A stretch of DNA of 64,000 nucleotides from Anabaena azotica FACHB-119 (GTDB lineage: Bacteria; Cyanobacteriota; Cyanobacteriia; Cyanobacteriales; Nostocaceae). The position numbers and the translations under genes were made by a program. The stretch's first letter is position 1. Each line of letters starts with the position of its first letter. The stretch covers positions 62,001-126,000 of the forward strand of contig NZ_JACJSG010000018.1 in assembly GCF_014697625.1 (NCBI RefSeq), given 5' to 3'. Below the pieces are notes generated by a model. That model searched no databases. It was given only the letters and a program-made list of their open reading frames with translations, and was not told the origin of the DNA. Below, piece by piece: positions 1-9,207 of this stretch.

Positions 1-41
1 TCTTCCTCTGGCTCATCTGGCAGAGAATCTAATGTACTCAT
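1..41 (-). CDS. Start of an unidentified gene, cut by the window edge
   Basis: An ATG at 39-41 on the minus strand opens a frame that begins MSTLDSLPDEPEE and runs off the left edge. It starts 12 bases after the stop of the upstream Crp-type regulator, which suggests they share a transcript. Thirteen residues are too few to assign a family, and no clear ribosome binding site is visible. Confidence 0.4.
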   Translation of the reverse strand, partial: MSTLDSLPDEPEE

Positions 42-53
42 CGGGAAAATTGA

Positions 54-752
54 TTAGATTAACATCTTTTCTAAGGCTGACAAATCAGGAATACAAATAG
101 TGTCTTGATCTCGCTTAATCAAGCCTTTTTTTTCTAACCTTGTCAATACCCTAGTCACAGTTTCTCTTGCCAAACCACTCAAACTGCTCAGTTCTCGATG
201 AGGTAAATTAGGGATTTCCGTTCCTGTCTGTCCCCGTTTTCCTTGACCTTCTGCTAAAAATAGCAGAGTATCTGCCACCCGCGATTGACTATCAGATTCT
301 CGCAACCGCAGCCGGCGATTTACTTGCCGCAAGCGCCTAGCCATCAACTGCGATAAGCGCACACCAGCCAAAGGTTCCGTGTGCAGCAACTTGACAAAAT
401 CTTGGGAAGGCATACTGCCAATTACTGTACTAGTCAGAGTAATCACATCTGTGGAACGAGGTACTTCATCTAAAGCCGCCATTTCCCCAAATAATTCTCC
501 TGTGCCGAGAATATTCAGCGTCACCTCTTTCCCTTCTAAATTATAAGTACGTATTTTTACCCAACCATCAACTATAAAATATACAGCGCCTCCCCAGTCG
601 TTTTCTAGTAGGATAACCTGATTAGCTGGGTGTGTACGTGTAACAACATGATTAAGAGCCAGTTCTACAGCAGTTTCTGGTAGCCCTTGAAAAAAGGGAG
701 CCGAGATCATCCAAGGATTAGTAGACAACTGCAAGCTATATCGGTCTTCCAT
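54..752 (-). CDS. Crp/Fnr-family transcriptional regulator
   Basis: This is a cytoplasmic DNA-binding regulator of 232 aa, the usual length for the family. Residues 15-140 form a cyclic-nucleotide-binding beta-roll. The phosphate-binding cassette reads GELFGEMA at about 85-92, followed by Arg99-Ser100, the pair that contacts cAMP phosphate in E. coli CRP, so cAMP binding is plausible. A long C-helix (LMARRLRQ) leads to a winged helix-turn-helix at about 185-215 (LSGLARETVTRVLTRLEKKG). The CRP residues Thr127/Ser128 on the C-helix are not obviously kept, so ligand specificity is uncertain. Anabaena has two characterised cAMP-receptor homologues (AnCrpA and AnCrpB); I cannot say whether this is one of them. 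It is divergent from the actin-like ATPase gene across a 980-base gap. Confidence 0.85.
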   Translation of the reverse strand: MEDRYSLQLSTNPWMISAPFFQGLPETAVELALNHVVTRTHPANQVILLENDWGGAVYFIVDGWVKIRTYNLEGKEVTLNILGTGELFGEMAALDEVPRSTDVITLTSTVIGSMPSQDFVKLLHTEPLAGVRLSQLMARRLRQVNRRLRLRESDSQSRVADTLLFLAEGQGKRGQTGTEIPNLPHRELSSLSGLARETVTRVLTRLEKKGLIKRDQDTICIPDLSALEKMLI

Positions 753-1732
753 TACGACATTATGATGATTAAGCGGCTATATGTAAACAAAGTTAAAGAA
801 GTACATCTTAGCCTAAAATGTTAAGTACTAGTTATTACACTAATGTTTTTAAATTTTATCTTATAAATTTAAACTACGTTACACTTATACACGCAACTGT
901 TCTTGATTTTTAATTGAAAAACAACCAAACTCAAACTAGTTAATTTTTGTTAATCAGTTTAACTAAGTATTATGTACAGTGTCTTAGGCGTAAGCCATAA
1001 CCTGCCAAAAGCTTTGGGCTAGGGGTAGGAAGTGGGAAGTGGGTAATGGAAAATTCACCAATATCATCATAAATCATAGTAGATATTTGTTAACCCGCGC
1101 CTACTTTTTTATAGGTAGTAAATTCGTGCAAAAGTCAAATAGGAATTTGATAGTTTAATACTTTTTTGCTATTCACTCAGTCTATCGTTCTCTACGGAAA
1201 TCTAATTAAATACGTATTATCACGTAAATACATATATTTAACTACTACAAATTTTTGCTACTGACTACTGCTAAAAATAGGAGTTTGCCGACAAGCAGAG
1301 TTTTCTATTGACTGAAAATTTAAGATTTTTAACATGATTGTTCTCTGTTGCTCAGTATTTTAGATGTAGCAGATTCATCTGAGAAACAAAGTAGTGTTAT
1401 ACACTAAGCAGTTTCCTTGGCGGTTTGGATTTTTTTATGTTTTCATAACTATGAACATCATCATGAGAAACTGACTGGAACAAGTGCTGAGGGTTGAGGG
1501 TTGAGTCAAAATACTAGTTCTTAGCCTAAGCACCCTTTTTCACTTGTGCTAGTTGCTCATGGCGAAACTTGAGACAAAGTTAGGAAATGCAAAAATTCTC
1601 AGTCATAGACAAAAAACCATACACCAAGGAATGACATACTAAACCAGATCCAAAAACTGTCAACTGACAAAGTGATTGTAAATTAATTTTCTAACCCAGT
1701 TAACCTAAAATTTCTAGCTAAGGTAATTTAAA
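753..1732. other. Long divergent intergenic region
   Basis: About 980 AT-rich bases lie between the divergent Crp-type gene and the actin-like ATPase gene. Promoters for both must lie here. I see no convincing ORF, RNA gene or strong terminator. Short low-complexity pieces such as gaagtgggaagtgggtaa at about 1030 and ctgagggttgagggttgagt at about 1486 resemble the simple repeats found elsewhere in the window. Confidence 0.5.
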
Positions 1733-4700
1733 GTGACTTCCCGCAATGATGAAATTCAAAAACTGATTGGAGATATTGACAATTTGCTTAACAGCAATGG
1801 CAAGCGCCTGTCTAGGCTTTTGTCTAGTCAGGCGCAAGAGCCAAAAGATGTTTTAGAAAGAGTTCGCAATTTTTTAGTCAGTCTCCAAGAAAGTGAGACT
1901 GTAGAGCATGAACCAAACCGTAATTCGCCTTTGCTCACCAAGTTTATTGGTCAAGGGAAGAATCAGCCTTCACCAGAAAACCATCAACCCCAAGAAGATA
2001 ATAATTTTTTCTTCCAACAATTTAAAAATGAATTATCGGAATTAATACAGCCCTTGCAAGGGGAGATTACAGCACTGTTGCAAGAGCGAACAATTTTGAC
2101 ACAAGAAATTAGACAACTAGAACAGAAGCGATTACAAAATTACTCCTTAAGTCAGCAGTTAGCTCACCAAGAGCAGATTATTACAGACTTTTTACAAGTC
2201 CTGATGAGTCGCCTAGTGCCAGTAATCAATGCCCATATTACTGAGGGTGGTGTTAATCCTGATACTTACACCAATGGCATGAACGGCAACAGATTGGAGT
2301 TACCACCCGCAACGACTCCAATTTGGGAATCATCGTCACAGGGAGAAAGGCTAAACCAACTAACGAAAGAGTTAGACCAACGCTTATTATCGCTTGATGG
2401 TACTGTTAACGTTGTTTTTGAGGCATTACAACGCAATATTAATACTTATCACGAATCCCTGTCGCAAGCGATCGCCAAAATGCACAGTACGGGATTACAA
2501 AGTGAACAGTTGATGACTACGTTCCTCAACAATTGGACAGAGTATTTACAACAATTATCTAATTTTCAGCCGCCTGTTGCCAAAGAAAATACCCCAGCCA
2601 CAACCGCACCATCATCACCAACCCCAGCTCATACTATTATCGAAGTTTCCCCACCAGCAGAGTCTAGCAGTACGACAGCAACTCCAGAATTAGCTCCTCC
2701 GTTGGAAAACCAACAAGCGAATACAGATGAGTTAGATGCAGTATTGCAGCAACTTGGTGTTGATGATGCTTTCTCTTTAGACAGTCCTCATAACTTCACT
2801 ACTTTGCTCCCTAATAGTTGGGAATTGGCTAATGATGAAGTTGATTTAATTTACGCTAGTTTGTTTGGTAATGATAGTTTCACTGATGCCAATCTTGAGG
2901 TTAACCCAAATTTAATTACTTCTGATTTACTGGATCTGGATGTTGATGAGCCGCCTATAACCATAAATGATTCTCTAACAGAGGAAGATAGGGCGGCAAT
3001 TATGCCGGAGGCTTGGTTTGATCAATCGGATGATTTGTTTGATTTTACAGATACTCTAGAACCAGAAACGCAAGTTCTACCACTGCAAGATACGGACTTA
3101 CCAGCATCACCAGCAACACCGTTATTTTTTGAGCAATCAGATACAAATCTGTTTGACTTCAATGATACGCCAGAACCACAAACCCAGGTTTCACCACCAT
3201 TATCTGTGGAAGTAACTCCAGAACCACAAACCCAGGTTGCGCCACCACCATCTGTGGAAGTAACTCCAGAACCACAAACCCAGGTTGTGCCACCACCATC
3301 TGTGGAAGTAACTCCAGAACCACAAACCCAGGTTTCACCACCACTATCTGTGGAAGTAACTCCAGAACCACAAACCCAGGTTGCGCCACCACCATCTGTG
3401 GAAGTAACTCCAGAACCACAAACCCAGGTTGCGCCACCACCATCTGTGGAAGTAACTCCAGAACCACAAACCCAGGTTTCACCACCACCATCTGTGGAAG
3501 TAACTCCAGAAACTCAACCGAGTGCTACTGTATCGCCAGTTGCAACTACCGAAATTGTGACTACGCAACCAAACGATACTGATATAGTAGTATCACTGGT
3601 AGAGATAGATTTCACAGAGGAGGAACATTCATCTAATGTTTCTTTGTTGTTGGCAGATACGGAACAAGTAACTGTAACTCTGATTACGCCAAAGTCAGAA
3701 TCTCCTCCTCACAAGGAGCCTGAACAGTCGTCGGATAGTTATATACCCGCTTCACCACAGGAAAATTTACTTTCTTGTGAAGTGACTCAATTGGCAAACC
3801 CGCCAGATATCTCTCTCAATGAGGAGCAATGGCTACAATTACATCAGGATTTGGCTAAATTTGATGAGCAATCTTCTGAACCACAACCAATAAATAACTC
3901 AGATATTGTAAATAGTTTAGTTGAGCCTCAACCAGCGCCACCTGAACAAAAAATTACAGAAACAAGTGATGTTGTTACTTCACAGCCAGCCTCTAAACCC
4001 GCAGCCAACGAGGTTTTAACTTTTACTGCAAGCACAGATCAAGTAGAAGTACCTAATTCTGGTGAAACTATTGCGACTGTTACACCCAATAATTCTGTGA
4101 ATAATACTGAGGCTGCATCAGGTAATTCTGATTCGCAGTGGTATTTAGGGATAGATTTGGGAACTACAGGAATTTCTGCTGCTTTGTTAAATCGCGCTAC
4201 TGGTGTGGTGTATCCTATCTTTTGGTCAACAGAAGCACAACCTGGCGCAAATTCATTCCAGCAGTCTTTCCGACTACCAGCAGAAGTTTATTTACCGACT
4301 GCTTCTGTAACTCCGACTTCCCCAGATAAAGAGGTGTCTGAGTCGAAGAATCATCTTTATTCAGTGCAGTTGAAGCCGTATTTACAGGTAGCTATTCCCT
4401 ACAAGAGTGAACAGCAAAAATGGGAACCTGTACTACAATTTAACGAATCCTCTGCTGGGCCTTTGGTTTGGGTGGTGCGATCGCTCTCTAAATTACTCTT
4501 GACTCTCAAAGCCGACCGCTACAGCACTACTCAAGGCTTAATCGCTACGGCTGTGGGTCTAAATCAACGCAGTTTTCATGGTATTGTTAGTAATATTGCG
4601 GGAATTATCTGTAACTGTCCTGCCAGTTGGTCAGAACAATATCGCTTTAATGTGCGGGAAGCTTTACTGACAAGTAAATTAGTCCAACATCCACAACAGG

Positions 4701-5977
4701 TATTATTTGTAGAAGAGGCGATCGCTAGTCTTCTCAGTTTTATCGATGGTGGCAATGGTGAAGCTGTGAAATTAAGCACACAGCAAGGTTTATCCCCAGC
4801 CAAAACTAGCGACCACTCTTTGGTAGGTAACACCCTCATCTTGAATATAGGGGCAACTGCCACAGAAATGGCACTGGTTGATATTCCCGATGATTTATCG
4901 CAACTGACCCATAATAATTTCATGCTTCACAGTTTTGCCTACGCTAGCAAGGGACTGGAGCAAGATATTATTTGTCAGTTACTTTTATCACCAAAATACC
5001 GCAAATCTCGCTGGGAAACCCCAGAAGACAGCCAGAAAATTACCAGCAACCCTTGGCAATGGCAGCCTTCTGTCCCCGGCTTAGACAGGATGCAGTGGCA
5101 AAGTTTGGGCTTGGAAGGGTTAGAATTGCCCCGCTTGGGTGAACCAGATATTCCCGCCCGGATACGCCTCCAGCAACATTTAGAAAGTTCTCTGCTGGGT
5201 CAAGCAGTTTTAGATGCAGCCTTAGCATTAAAGCTAATTTTACAGCATCAGGAATCTTTTACCCTAGAATTAGCAGACCAAAGATGGACTTTACAGCGTC
5301 GGGAATTAGAAAGTCAAGTATTTATCCCCTTTGCTCGTCGCCTGAACCGCGAACTCAACAAACTATTAGTCGCCCGTGGTATCCCCACCGAAGCAATTAA
5401 TCAAGCCATTCTCACTGGTGGCGTAGCGAATTTGGGGGTTGTTAACCTGTGGCTGCGGCAAAAACTCCCCAATGCCAAAATTATCCAAGACTCATACTTG
5501 GGAGAAAACGGCGCACCTAACTGTAGTCGCGTAGCTTGTGGTTTAGCTTTACTTCCTCTACATTCCCAAGTATTGGAAGAATCAAGACATCAATACACCG
5601 ACTACTTCCTGTTTACAGAATTGCTACGACTATTGCCAGATAGGGCATTATCTTTTAGCGAAGTGCTGCATTTATTTGAGGAACGCGGGATCAATACCAG
5701 TATTTGCCAGCAAAGACTGTTAGCCTTCCTAGAAGGAGAACTTCCCCCTGGCTTCATACCTGCATCGCCTGAGTCTAGCTGGTTGACTGCTAATTCTCTG
5801 GGTCATTTTGATTATCGCGCGATCGCAACTGCGCCTCTGTTTGAAAAACAAGGCAATCTCACCTACCGCCCCAATTCCCAACAATTGCAAATACTCCACC
5901 GTTATCTTCATGCCATCAAAGCCAGTACTCAGCAGTCATTAGAGGAACCTTATACGGTAAATTTTGTTTCTGTTTAG
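1733..5977 (+). CDS. Large coiled-coil protein with proline-rich repeats and a C-terminal Hsp70/actin-like ATPase domain
   Basis: This 1414-aa protein begins at a GTG with AAGG about 10 bases upstream. Residues 1-280 are helical and partly coiled coil, with Gln/Glu/Leu-rich stretches. Residues 290-800 are acidic and proline-rich, and include seven near-perfect 16-residue repeats (TPEPQTQVAPPPSVEV type) at 479-590. From about residue 802 an actin-fold ATPase domain starts with YLGIDLGTTG, the phosphate-1 loop of Hsp70. A phosphate-2-like segment (LILNIGATATEMAL) and an adenosine-type motif (ILTGGVANLG) follow. There is no recognisable Hsp70 substrate-binding domain, so it is not DnaK. It has no signal peptide. 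It may be a cytoplasmic scaffold or filament protein that uses ATP; its function is not known to me. Confidence 0.8.
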   Translation: MTSRNDEIQKLIGDIDNLLNSNGKRLSRLLSSQAQEPKDVLERVRNFLVSLQESETVEHEPNRNSPLLTKFIGQGKNQPSPENHQPQEDNNFFFQQFKNELSELIQPLQGEITALLQERTILTQEIRQLEQKRLQNYSLSQQLAHQEQIITDFLQVLMSRLVPVINAHITEGGVNPDTYTNGMNGNRLELPPATTPIWESSSQGERLNQLTKELDQRLLSLDGTVNVVFEALQRNINTYHESLSQAIAKMHSTGLQSEQLMTTFLNNWTEYLQQLSNFQPPVAKENTPATTAPSSPTPAHTIIEVSPPAESSSTTATPELAPPLENQQANTDELDAVLQQLGVDDAFSLDSPHNFTTLLPNSWELANDEVDLIYASLFGNDSFTDANLEVNPNLITSDLLDLDVDEPPITINDSLTEEDRAAIMPEAWFDQSDDLFDFTDTLEPETQVLPLQDTDLPASPATPLFFEQSDTNLFDFNDTPEPQTQVSPPLSVEVTPEPQTQVAPPPSVEVTPEPQTQVVPPPSVEVTPEPQTQVSPPLSVEVTPEPQTQVAPPPSVEVTPEPQTQVAPPPSVEVTPEPQTQVSPPPSVEVTPETQPSATVSPVATTEIVTTQPNDTDIVVSLVEIDFTEEEHSSNVSLLLADTEQVTVTLITPKSESPPHKEPEQSSDSYIPASPQENLLSCEVTQLANPPDISLNEEQWLQLHQDLAKFDEQSSEPQPINNSDIVNSLVEPQPAPPEQKITETSDVVTSQPASKPAANEVLTFTASTDQVEVPNSGETIATVTPNNSVNNTEAASGNSDSQWYLGIDLGTTGISAALLNRATGVVYPIFWSTEAQPGANSFQQSFRLPAEVYLPTASVTPTSPDKEVSESKNHLYSVQLKPYLQVAIPYKSEQQKWEPVLQFNESSAGPLVWVVRSLSKLLLTLKADRYSTTQGLIATAVGLNQRSFHGIVSNIAGIICNCPASWSEQYRFNVREALLTSKLVQHPQQVLFVEEAIASLLSFIDGGNGEAVKLSTQQGLSPAKTSDHSLVGNTLILNIGATATEMALVDIPDDLSQLTHNNFMLHSFAYASKGLEQDIICQLLLSPKYRKSRWETPEDSQKITSNPWQWQPSVPGLDRMQWQSLGLEGLELPRLGEPDIPARIRLQQHLESSLLGQAVLDAALALKLILQHQESFTLELADQRWTLQRRELESQVFIPFARRLNRELNKLLVARGIPTEAINQAILTGGVANLGVVNLWLRQKLPNAKIIQDSYLGENGAPNCSRVACGLALLPLHSQVLEESRHQYTDYFLFTELLRLLPDRALSFSEVLHLFEERGINTSICQQRLLAFLEGELPPGFIPASPESSWLTANSLGHFDYRAIATAPLFEKQGNLTYRPNSQQLQILHRYLHAIKASTQQSLEEPYTVNFVSV
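3167..3502 (+). repeat. Seven tandem 48-bp coding repeats
   Basis: Seven in-frame copies of a 48-base unit encode TPEPQTQV(A/S/V)PP(P/L)SVEV, followed by a partial eighth. Copies differ by only a few bases, pointing to recent expansion. The array also leaves the complementary strand open, which gives a spurious antisense ORF. Confidence 0.9.
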
Positions 5978-6302
5978 AGACAGTTGACAGTTGACAGTTG
6001 ACAGTTGACAGTTGACAGTTGACAGTGAACAGTGAACATCACCAACTCTCAAGAAATACAGGTGACAGGTGAGTCCAGTCCTGTAAGCGGGTTTCCCGCC
6101 GTAGGGAACTGGCGTTCGCCCTTGGCGTGCCGAAGGCATACCCGGAGGGTGACAGGTGACAGGTGACAGAAAATAGGGAATAGTTGTGTTTCTTTCATAT
6201 TTTGCGGGAGCGTTAACTGCGCCCGTGGGAGGCTGATAACTGATAACTGACAACTGATAACTGATAACTGATAACTGACAACTGATAACTGATAACTGAC
6301 AT
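5978..6302. repeat. Heptamer repeat tracts with an inserted palindromic element
   Basis: Three short-repeat tracts fill this gap: TTGACAG repeated at about 5979-6036, GACAGGT on both sides of 6060-6170, and ACTGATA/ACTGACA at about 6231-6300. The GACAGGT tract is split at about 6070-6150 by a palindromic element containing gcgggtttcccgccgtaggg. A related piece occurs inverted at about 16385-16405. Such heptamer repeats are typical of heterocystous cyanobacteria. Nothing here looks coding. Confidence 0.8.
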
Positions 6303-6905
6303 ATGAAATCTCTGCACCGTCCTGATCTTTATGGCTGGTCTACTTTCAACCCGGCAAGAAATATTGATTTTAATGGGTTTGCTTGGATTCGTCCTGATGG
6401 CAATATCTTGATTGACCCGGTAGCCTTATCTAACCATGATTGGAAACATTTAGAATCTCTCGGTGGTGTGGTTTGGATTATCCTGACAAACTCTGACCAT
6501 GTGAGGTCAGCTAAGGAAATTGCTGACCAAACCTACACCAAAATAGCCGGGCCAGCAGCCGAAAAGGATTCTTTTCCTATATACTGCGATCGCTGGTTGT
6601 CTGATGGTGATGAAATTGTTCCAGGGTTAAAGGTGATCGAACTCCAAGGTTCTAAAACTCCTGGTGAGTTGGCGCTGTTGTTGGAAGAAACTACCTTAAT
6701 TACCGGGGATTTAGTCCGGGCGTATCAAGCAGGTAGCTTGGGCATTTTACCTGATGAAAAGCTGCTAAATAAGCAGCAAGCTGTTGCTTCGATACAGAGG
6801 TTAGCCGATTTGGAGAAAGTTGAGGCGGTGTTGGTTGGGGATGGTTGGTCAGTGTTTCGTGATGGACGCGATCGCTTAAAGGAACTGTTAGCAACTTTGA
6901 CGTAA
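6303..6905 (+). CDS. Metallo-beta-lactamase-fold protein with degenerate metal site
   Basis: A 200-aa cytoplasmic protein with the overall pattern of the metallo-hydrolase fold. The canonical HxHxDH metal motif reads LTNSDH at residues 61-66, so only the final Asp-His is kept. A strand ending in LITGD at 132-136 matches the fold's conserved Asp. The later HG position reads GDGW instead. Substrate and metal binding cannot be predicted. It may be a non-hydrolytic member or use one metal ion. It stands alone, flanked on both sides by repeat-filled gaps. The ATG at 6303 follows directly after an ACTGACA repeat tract, so the ribosome binding site is atypical. Confidence 0.65.
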   Translation: MKSLHRPDLYGWSTFNPARNIDFNGFAWIRPDGNILIDPVALSNHDWKHLESLGGVVWIILTNSDHVRSAKEIADQTYTKIAGPAAEKDSFPIYCDRWLSDGDEIVPGLKVIELQGSKTPGELALLLEETTLITGDLVRAYQAGSLGILPDEKLLNKQQAVASIQRLADLEKVEAVLVGDGWSVFRDGRDRLKELLATLT

Positions 6906-7246
6906 CGCGAAAGTCCCTACATAGGTGCGAAGCAAGGTAGGGATGAATAGCGGGCTATGACGATTGCATACCTGAGTGAAATCAACCGTGAGGTTGATAA
7001 GGGAACGGTATGTATGTTCGCGTAGCGGCACGTAGTGCGTAGCCTCACGTAGTGAAGCGTCTCGCAGAGAAGATGCTGATGTCACTAGCTCTACTTCACG
7101 TACTCGCTCATCTGCGGGAAGCATGAAGCAACTGGGGCAAATGAAGCGTCAAAAACTCAACTCTACTGGGGTGAATGTAGAACCTCACCCCACAACGTTC
7201 GCGTAGCGTCACGAAGTGAAGTAGGGGTGAGTAGTTCATAATAACT
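6906..7246. repeat. Repeat-rich intergenic region
   Basis: This gap carries short palindromic pieces of the type CGTAGCG, CACGTAGTGCGTAG and CTCACGTAGTGAAG. They recur at about 7014-7060 and 7197-7222 and partly at 16455-16470. They are dispersed cyanobacterial palindromes. An open frame on the minus strand here is built from these repeats and is not credible as a gene. Confidence 0.6.
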
Positions 7247-7283
7247 ATTAACCACATCTCATTAGATTAGAGATGTGGTTAAT
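7247..7283. terminator. Perfect 14-bp hairpin between convergent genes
   Basis: ATTAACCACATCTC at 7247-7260 pairs exactly with GAGATGTGGTTAAT at 7270-7283 around a 9-base loop. It lies just beyond the stop of the minus-strand nuclease gene and downstream of the plus-strand metallo-hydrolase-like gene. It could therefore terminate transcription from both sides, although no long U tract follows on either strand. Confidence 0.6.
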
Positions 7284-7292
7284 GTGTAATTA

Positions 7293-8120
7293 TTAATCTT
7301 GATTTGTGGATTGTTTGTTTAATTCTTGCTGCACTTCCTCTAATTGCAAATTTAATTCTTGTGCTATTTGCTCTCCAGTCAATCCTAATTTCAACAGCAA
7401 AGCTATTAACCTCAACTTTTCTTGACGCACACCTTCCTGTATGCCTTCCTGTCTACCTTCCTGTATGCCTTCCTGTTTAGCTTCTTGATACACCTTTGTC
7501 TGCTTCAAATCACTTAAACTAAACATACTTTCAATCTCCTCTCGATTCATTGATGGGAATTTGTAAACCAAGATAGTCTCGATCAAATCTAATAATTGTT
7601 GTTGTTTGGTTTCAGTATTAATTTCTTGTCTTGTTCTATCTATTAACTCTCTAGCAGTGCTAATTGCTGTATCTTCATTTTCTATGATTAATCTTATGGT
7701 AGCAATCCCAAGTGATAATGATGCTGTTTCACCCAGTTCATCCAAATAAATAAGCTGAACACGAGGACTATCTAATAATTCCGCGTGATGACTTCTATCT
7801 CCTATATCGACGTTGCGAGTAGGATAAATGACTACAGAACGCCAAGGATTCTGGGGTTTATATTGGCGTATGTATAAAAATAATTCTGAAAATAAGCGGT
7901 AATAAATTTCTGTGTCTGGTTGAAACTGTACTTCTACAAAGTAAATGGGATTTTGTACTTGTGTCGGGAGAAAAACCCCATCTATACGAAACGCAGTTTG
8001 TTTAATTTCCACAGAAGAAAATTGATAGGTTTCTGCGGTTTGGGGTGAATTGTCAATTAATTCAAAAAAGATACTAGGAAGTTCTTGAAAAAAACGATAA
8101 AATATGCTGTCTGTCTTCAC
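7293..8120 (-). CDS. Rpn/DUF2887-type PD-(D/E)xK nuclease-like protein
   Basis: A 275-aa protein beginning MKTDSIFYRFFQELP, typical of the cyanobacterial DUF2887/Rpn group. These proteins are distant relatives of transposase-associated nucleases. The putative nuclease core is visible as FRIDGVFLP (active Asp) followed by IYFVEVQFQ (ExQ in place of ExK) within the first 80 residues. The C-terminal part holds short QEG(I/R/V)QEG repeats and a Leu/Gln-rich helical tail. Members are present in many copies in cyanobacterial genomes. Recombination-promoting activity has been shown for the E. coli Rpn proteins, but function here is inferred. Confidence 0.8.
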   Translation of the reverse strand: MKTDSIFYRFFQELPSIFFELIDNSPQTAETYQFSSVEIKQTAFRIDGVFLPTQVQNPIYFVEVQFQPDTEIYYRLFSELFLYIRQYKPQNPWRSVVIYPTRNVDIGDRSHHAELLDSPRVQLIYLDELGETASLSLGIATIRLIIENEDTAISTARELIDRTRQEINTETKQQQLLDLIETILVYKFPSMNREEIESMFSLSDLKQTKVYQEAKQEGIQEGRQEGIQEGVRQEKLRLIALLLKLGLTGEQIAQELNLQLEEVQQELNKQSTNQD

Positions 8121-8169
8121 CTTTGGTTGATGGTTGAGATTGCCCCGTATTTATTTTACAGGCGATCGC

Positions 8170-8330
8170 CATCTATAGAAATCCGATTTTATTTCTGAAC
8201 AAATCTTAGCATCTGTAGGGTGGGCAGTGCATCGGCATATCATGGCTACGTATACTTCAAAAATCAATTATGATTCTTATATTACCGATTACATGACAAA
8301 TATTCAAAATATGAAAATTAATGTTTTTTG
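8170..8330. repeat. Degraded copy of a dispersed inverted-repeat element
   Basis: The segment includes TTTCTGAACAAAT, then TGTAGGGTGGGCAGTGCA, then TTCAAAAATCAAT. The same order of pieces occurs at about 16220-16345, and part of it at about 12975-13010. It looks like an old member of a small non-coding mobile element family. Confidence 0.5.
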
Positions 8331-8351
8331 AAAAGATTAAATGATAACGAT

Positions 8352-8515
8352 GTAATTACCTGACTTTTCACGGGATCTGGAAAACCCCTCTCCAAACCTC
8401 TCCCCTACAAGGAGAGAGGCTTTAATTGCTCCCCCTTCCCTTGTAGGGAAGGGGGCTAGGGGGTTAGGTCTGTCGTTATCTTTTCCAAATGACGTGAAAA
8501 GTCAGATATAATTAC
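8352..8515. repeat. 164-bp element with inverted ends, MITE-like
   Basis: CTGACTTTTCACG at 8360-8372 is exactly inverted as CGTGAAAAGTCAG at 8493-8505, and GTAATTA/TAATTAC extend the pairing outward on both sides. The interior contains the pair ctctcccctacaaggagagagg and ccccttcccttgtagggaaggggg. The right end reaches into the stop codon (8512-8514) of the ABC ATPase gene, so the element may also serve as its 3' end. Confidence 0.55.
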
Positions 8516-9189
8516 GACTTGACTATTAAACCATCTTGAACACGAATCACTCTTTTAGTCTGAGCAGCAATATCTGGCTCATGGGTAACAATCACAATAG
8601 TAATTCCTTGCTGATTTAATTCTGTTAATAAACTCATAACCTCATAAGAAGTTTCCGTATCTAAAGCACCTGTAGGCTCATCTGCTAACACTAAAGCAGG
8701 TCGATTTACTAAAGCACGCGCAATAGCTACCCGTTGTTGTTGTCCCCCAGAAAGTTGACTGGGACGATTAAAAACACGTTCTTCTAGCCCCACTTTTTTC
8801 AATGCTTCTAATGCTCTTTGACGACGTTTATTTTTAGGTATGTTAGCATATACCATTGGTAGCATGACATTTTCTAACGCTGTTGCTCTTGCCAGCAAAT
8901 TAAACTGTTGGAAAACAAAACCTATTCTTTGATTGCGGATATAGGCTAATTCATCATCATCATAAGTAGTTAAATTTCTACCTTCAAAAATATAATGTCC
9001 ACCACTAGGACGATCCAAACATCCCATAATATTCATGAGTGTGGATTTACCAGAACCAGACGCACCCATAATAGAGACATATTCTCCTTCTTCAATTCCT
9101 AATTGGATGCCTTTGAGAATGGGAACGCTAACTTCTCCTAATTGGTAGGTTTTAGTAATAGATTCCATCCAAATCATTGTCGCACTCAT
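8512..9189 (-). CDS. ABC transporter ATP-binding protein, MacB/LolD/DevA type
   Basis: This 225-aa ATPase has a Walker A GASGSGKST, signature LSGGQQQRVAIARAL and Walker B LVLADEPTGALD. The AxN(V)MLPMVYA pattern and the FQQFNLL Q-loop region are typical of the MacB/LolD/DevA group. It is the third gene of a minus-strand operon after the adaptor and the FtsX-type permease, with an 18-base gap from the permease gene. The complex should sit in the inner membrane. In heterocystous cyanobacteria, related DevBCA systems export glycolipids through TolC; the cargo of this paralogue is unknown. Confidence 0.9.
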   Translation of the reverse strand: MSATMIWMESITKTYQLGEVSVPILKGIQLGIEEGEYVSIMGASGSGKSTLMNIMGCLDRPSGGHYIFEGRNLTTYDDDELAYIRNQRIGFVFQQFNLLARATALENVMLPMVYANIPKNKRRQRALEALKKVGLEERVFNRPSQLSGGQQQRVAIARALVNRPALVLADEPTGALDTETSYEVMSLLTELNQQGITIVIVTHEPDIAAQTKRVIRVQDGLIVKS

Positions 9190-9207
9190 AACTTAGCACT
9201 TTTATTC

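Noticed and set aside
3159..3491. Antisense ORF of 110 codons with a regular repeat
   Set aside because: It is the complement of the 48-bp coding repeats of the actin-like ATPase gene and has no independent support.
1733..5977. DnaK-type chaperone
   Set aside because: Only the ATPase-like domain is present; no substrate-binding domain follows and the N-terminus is coiled coil.
5939..6253. Antisense ORF overlapping the end of the actin-like ATPase gene
   Set aside because: Made of heptamer repeats and a palindromic element.
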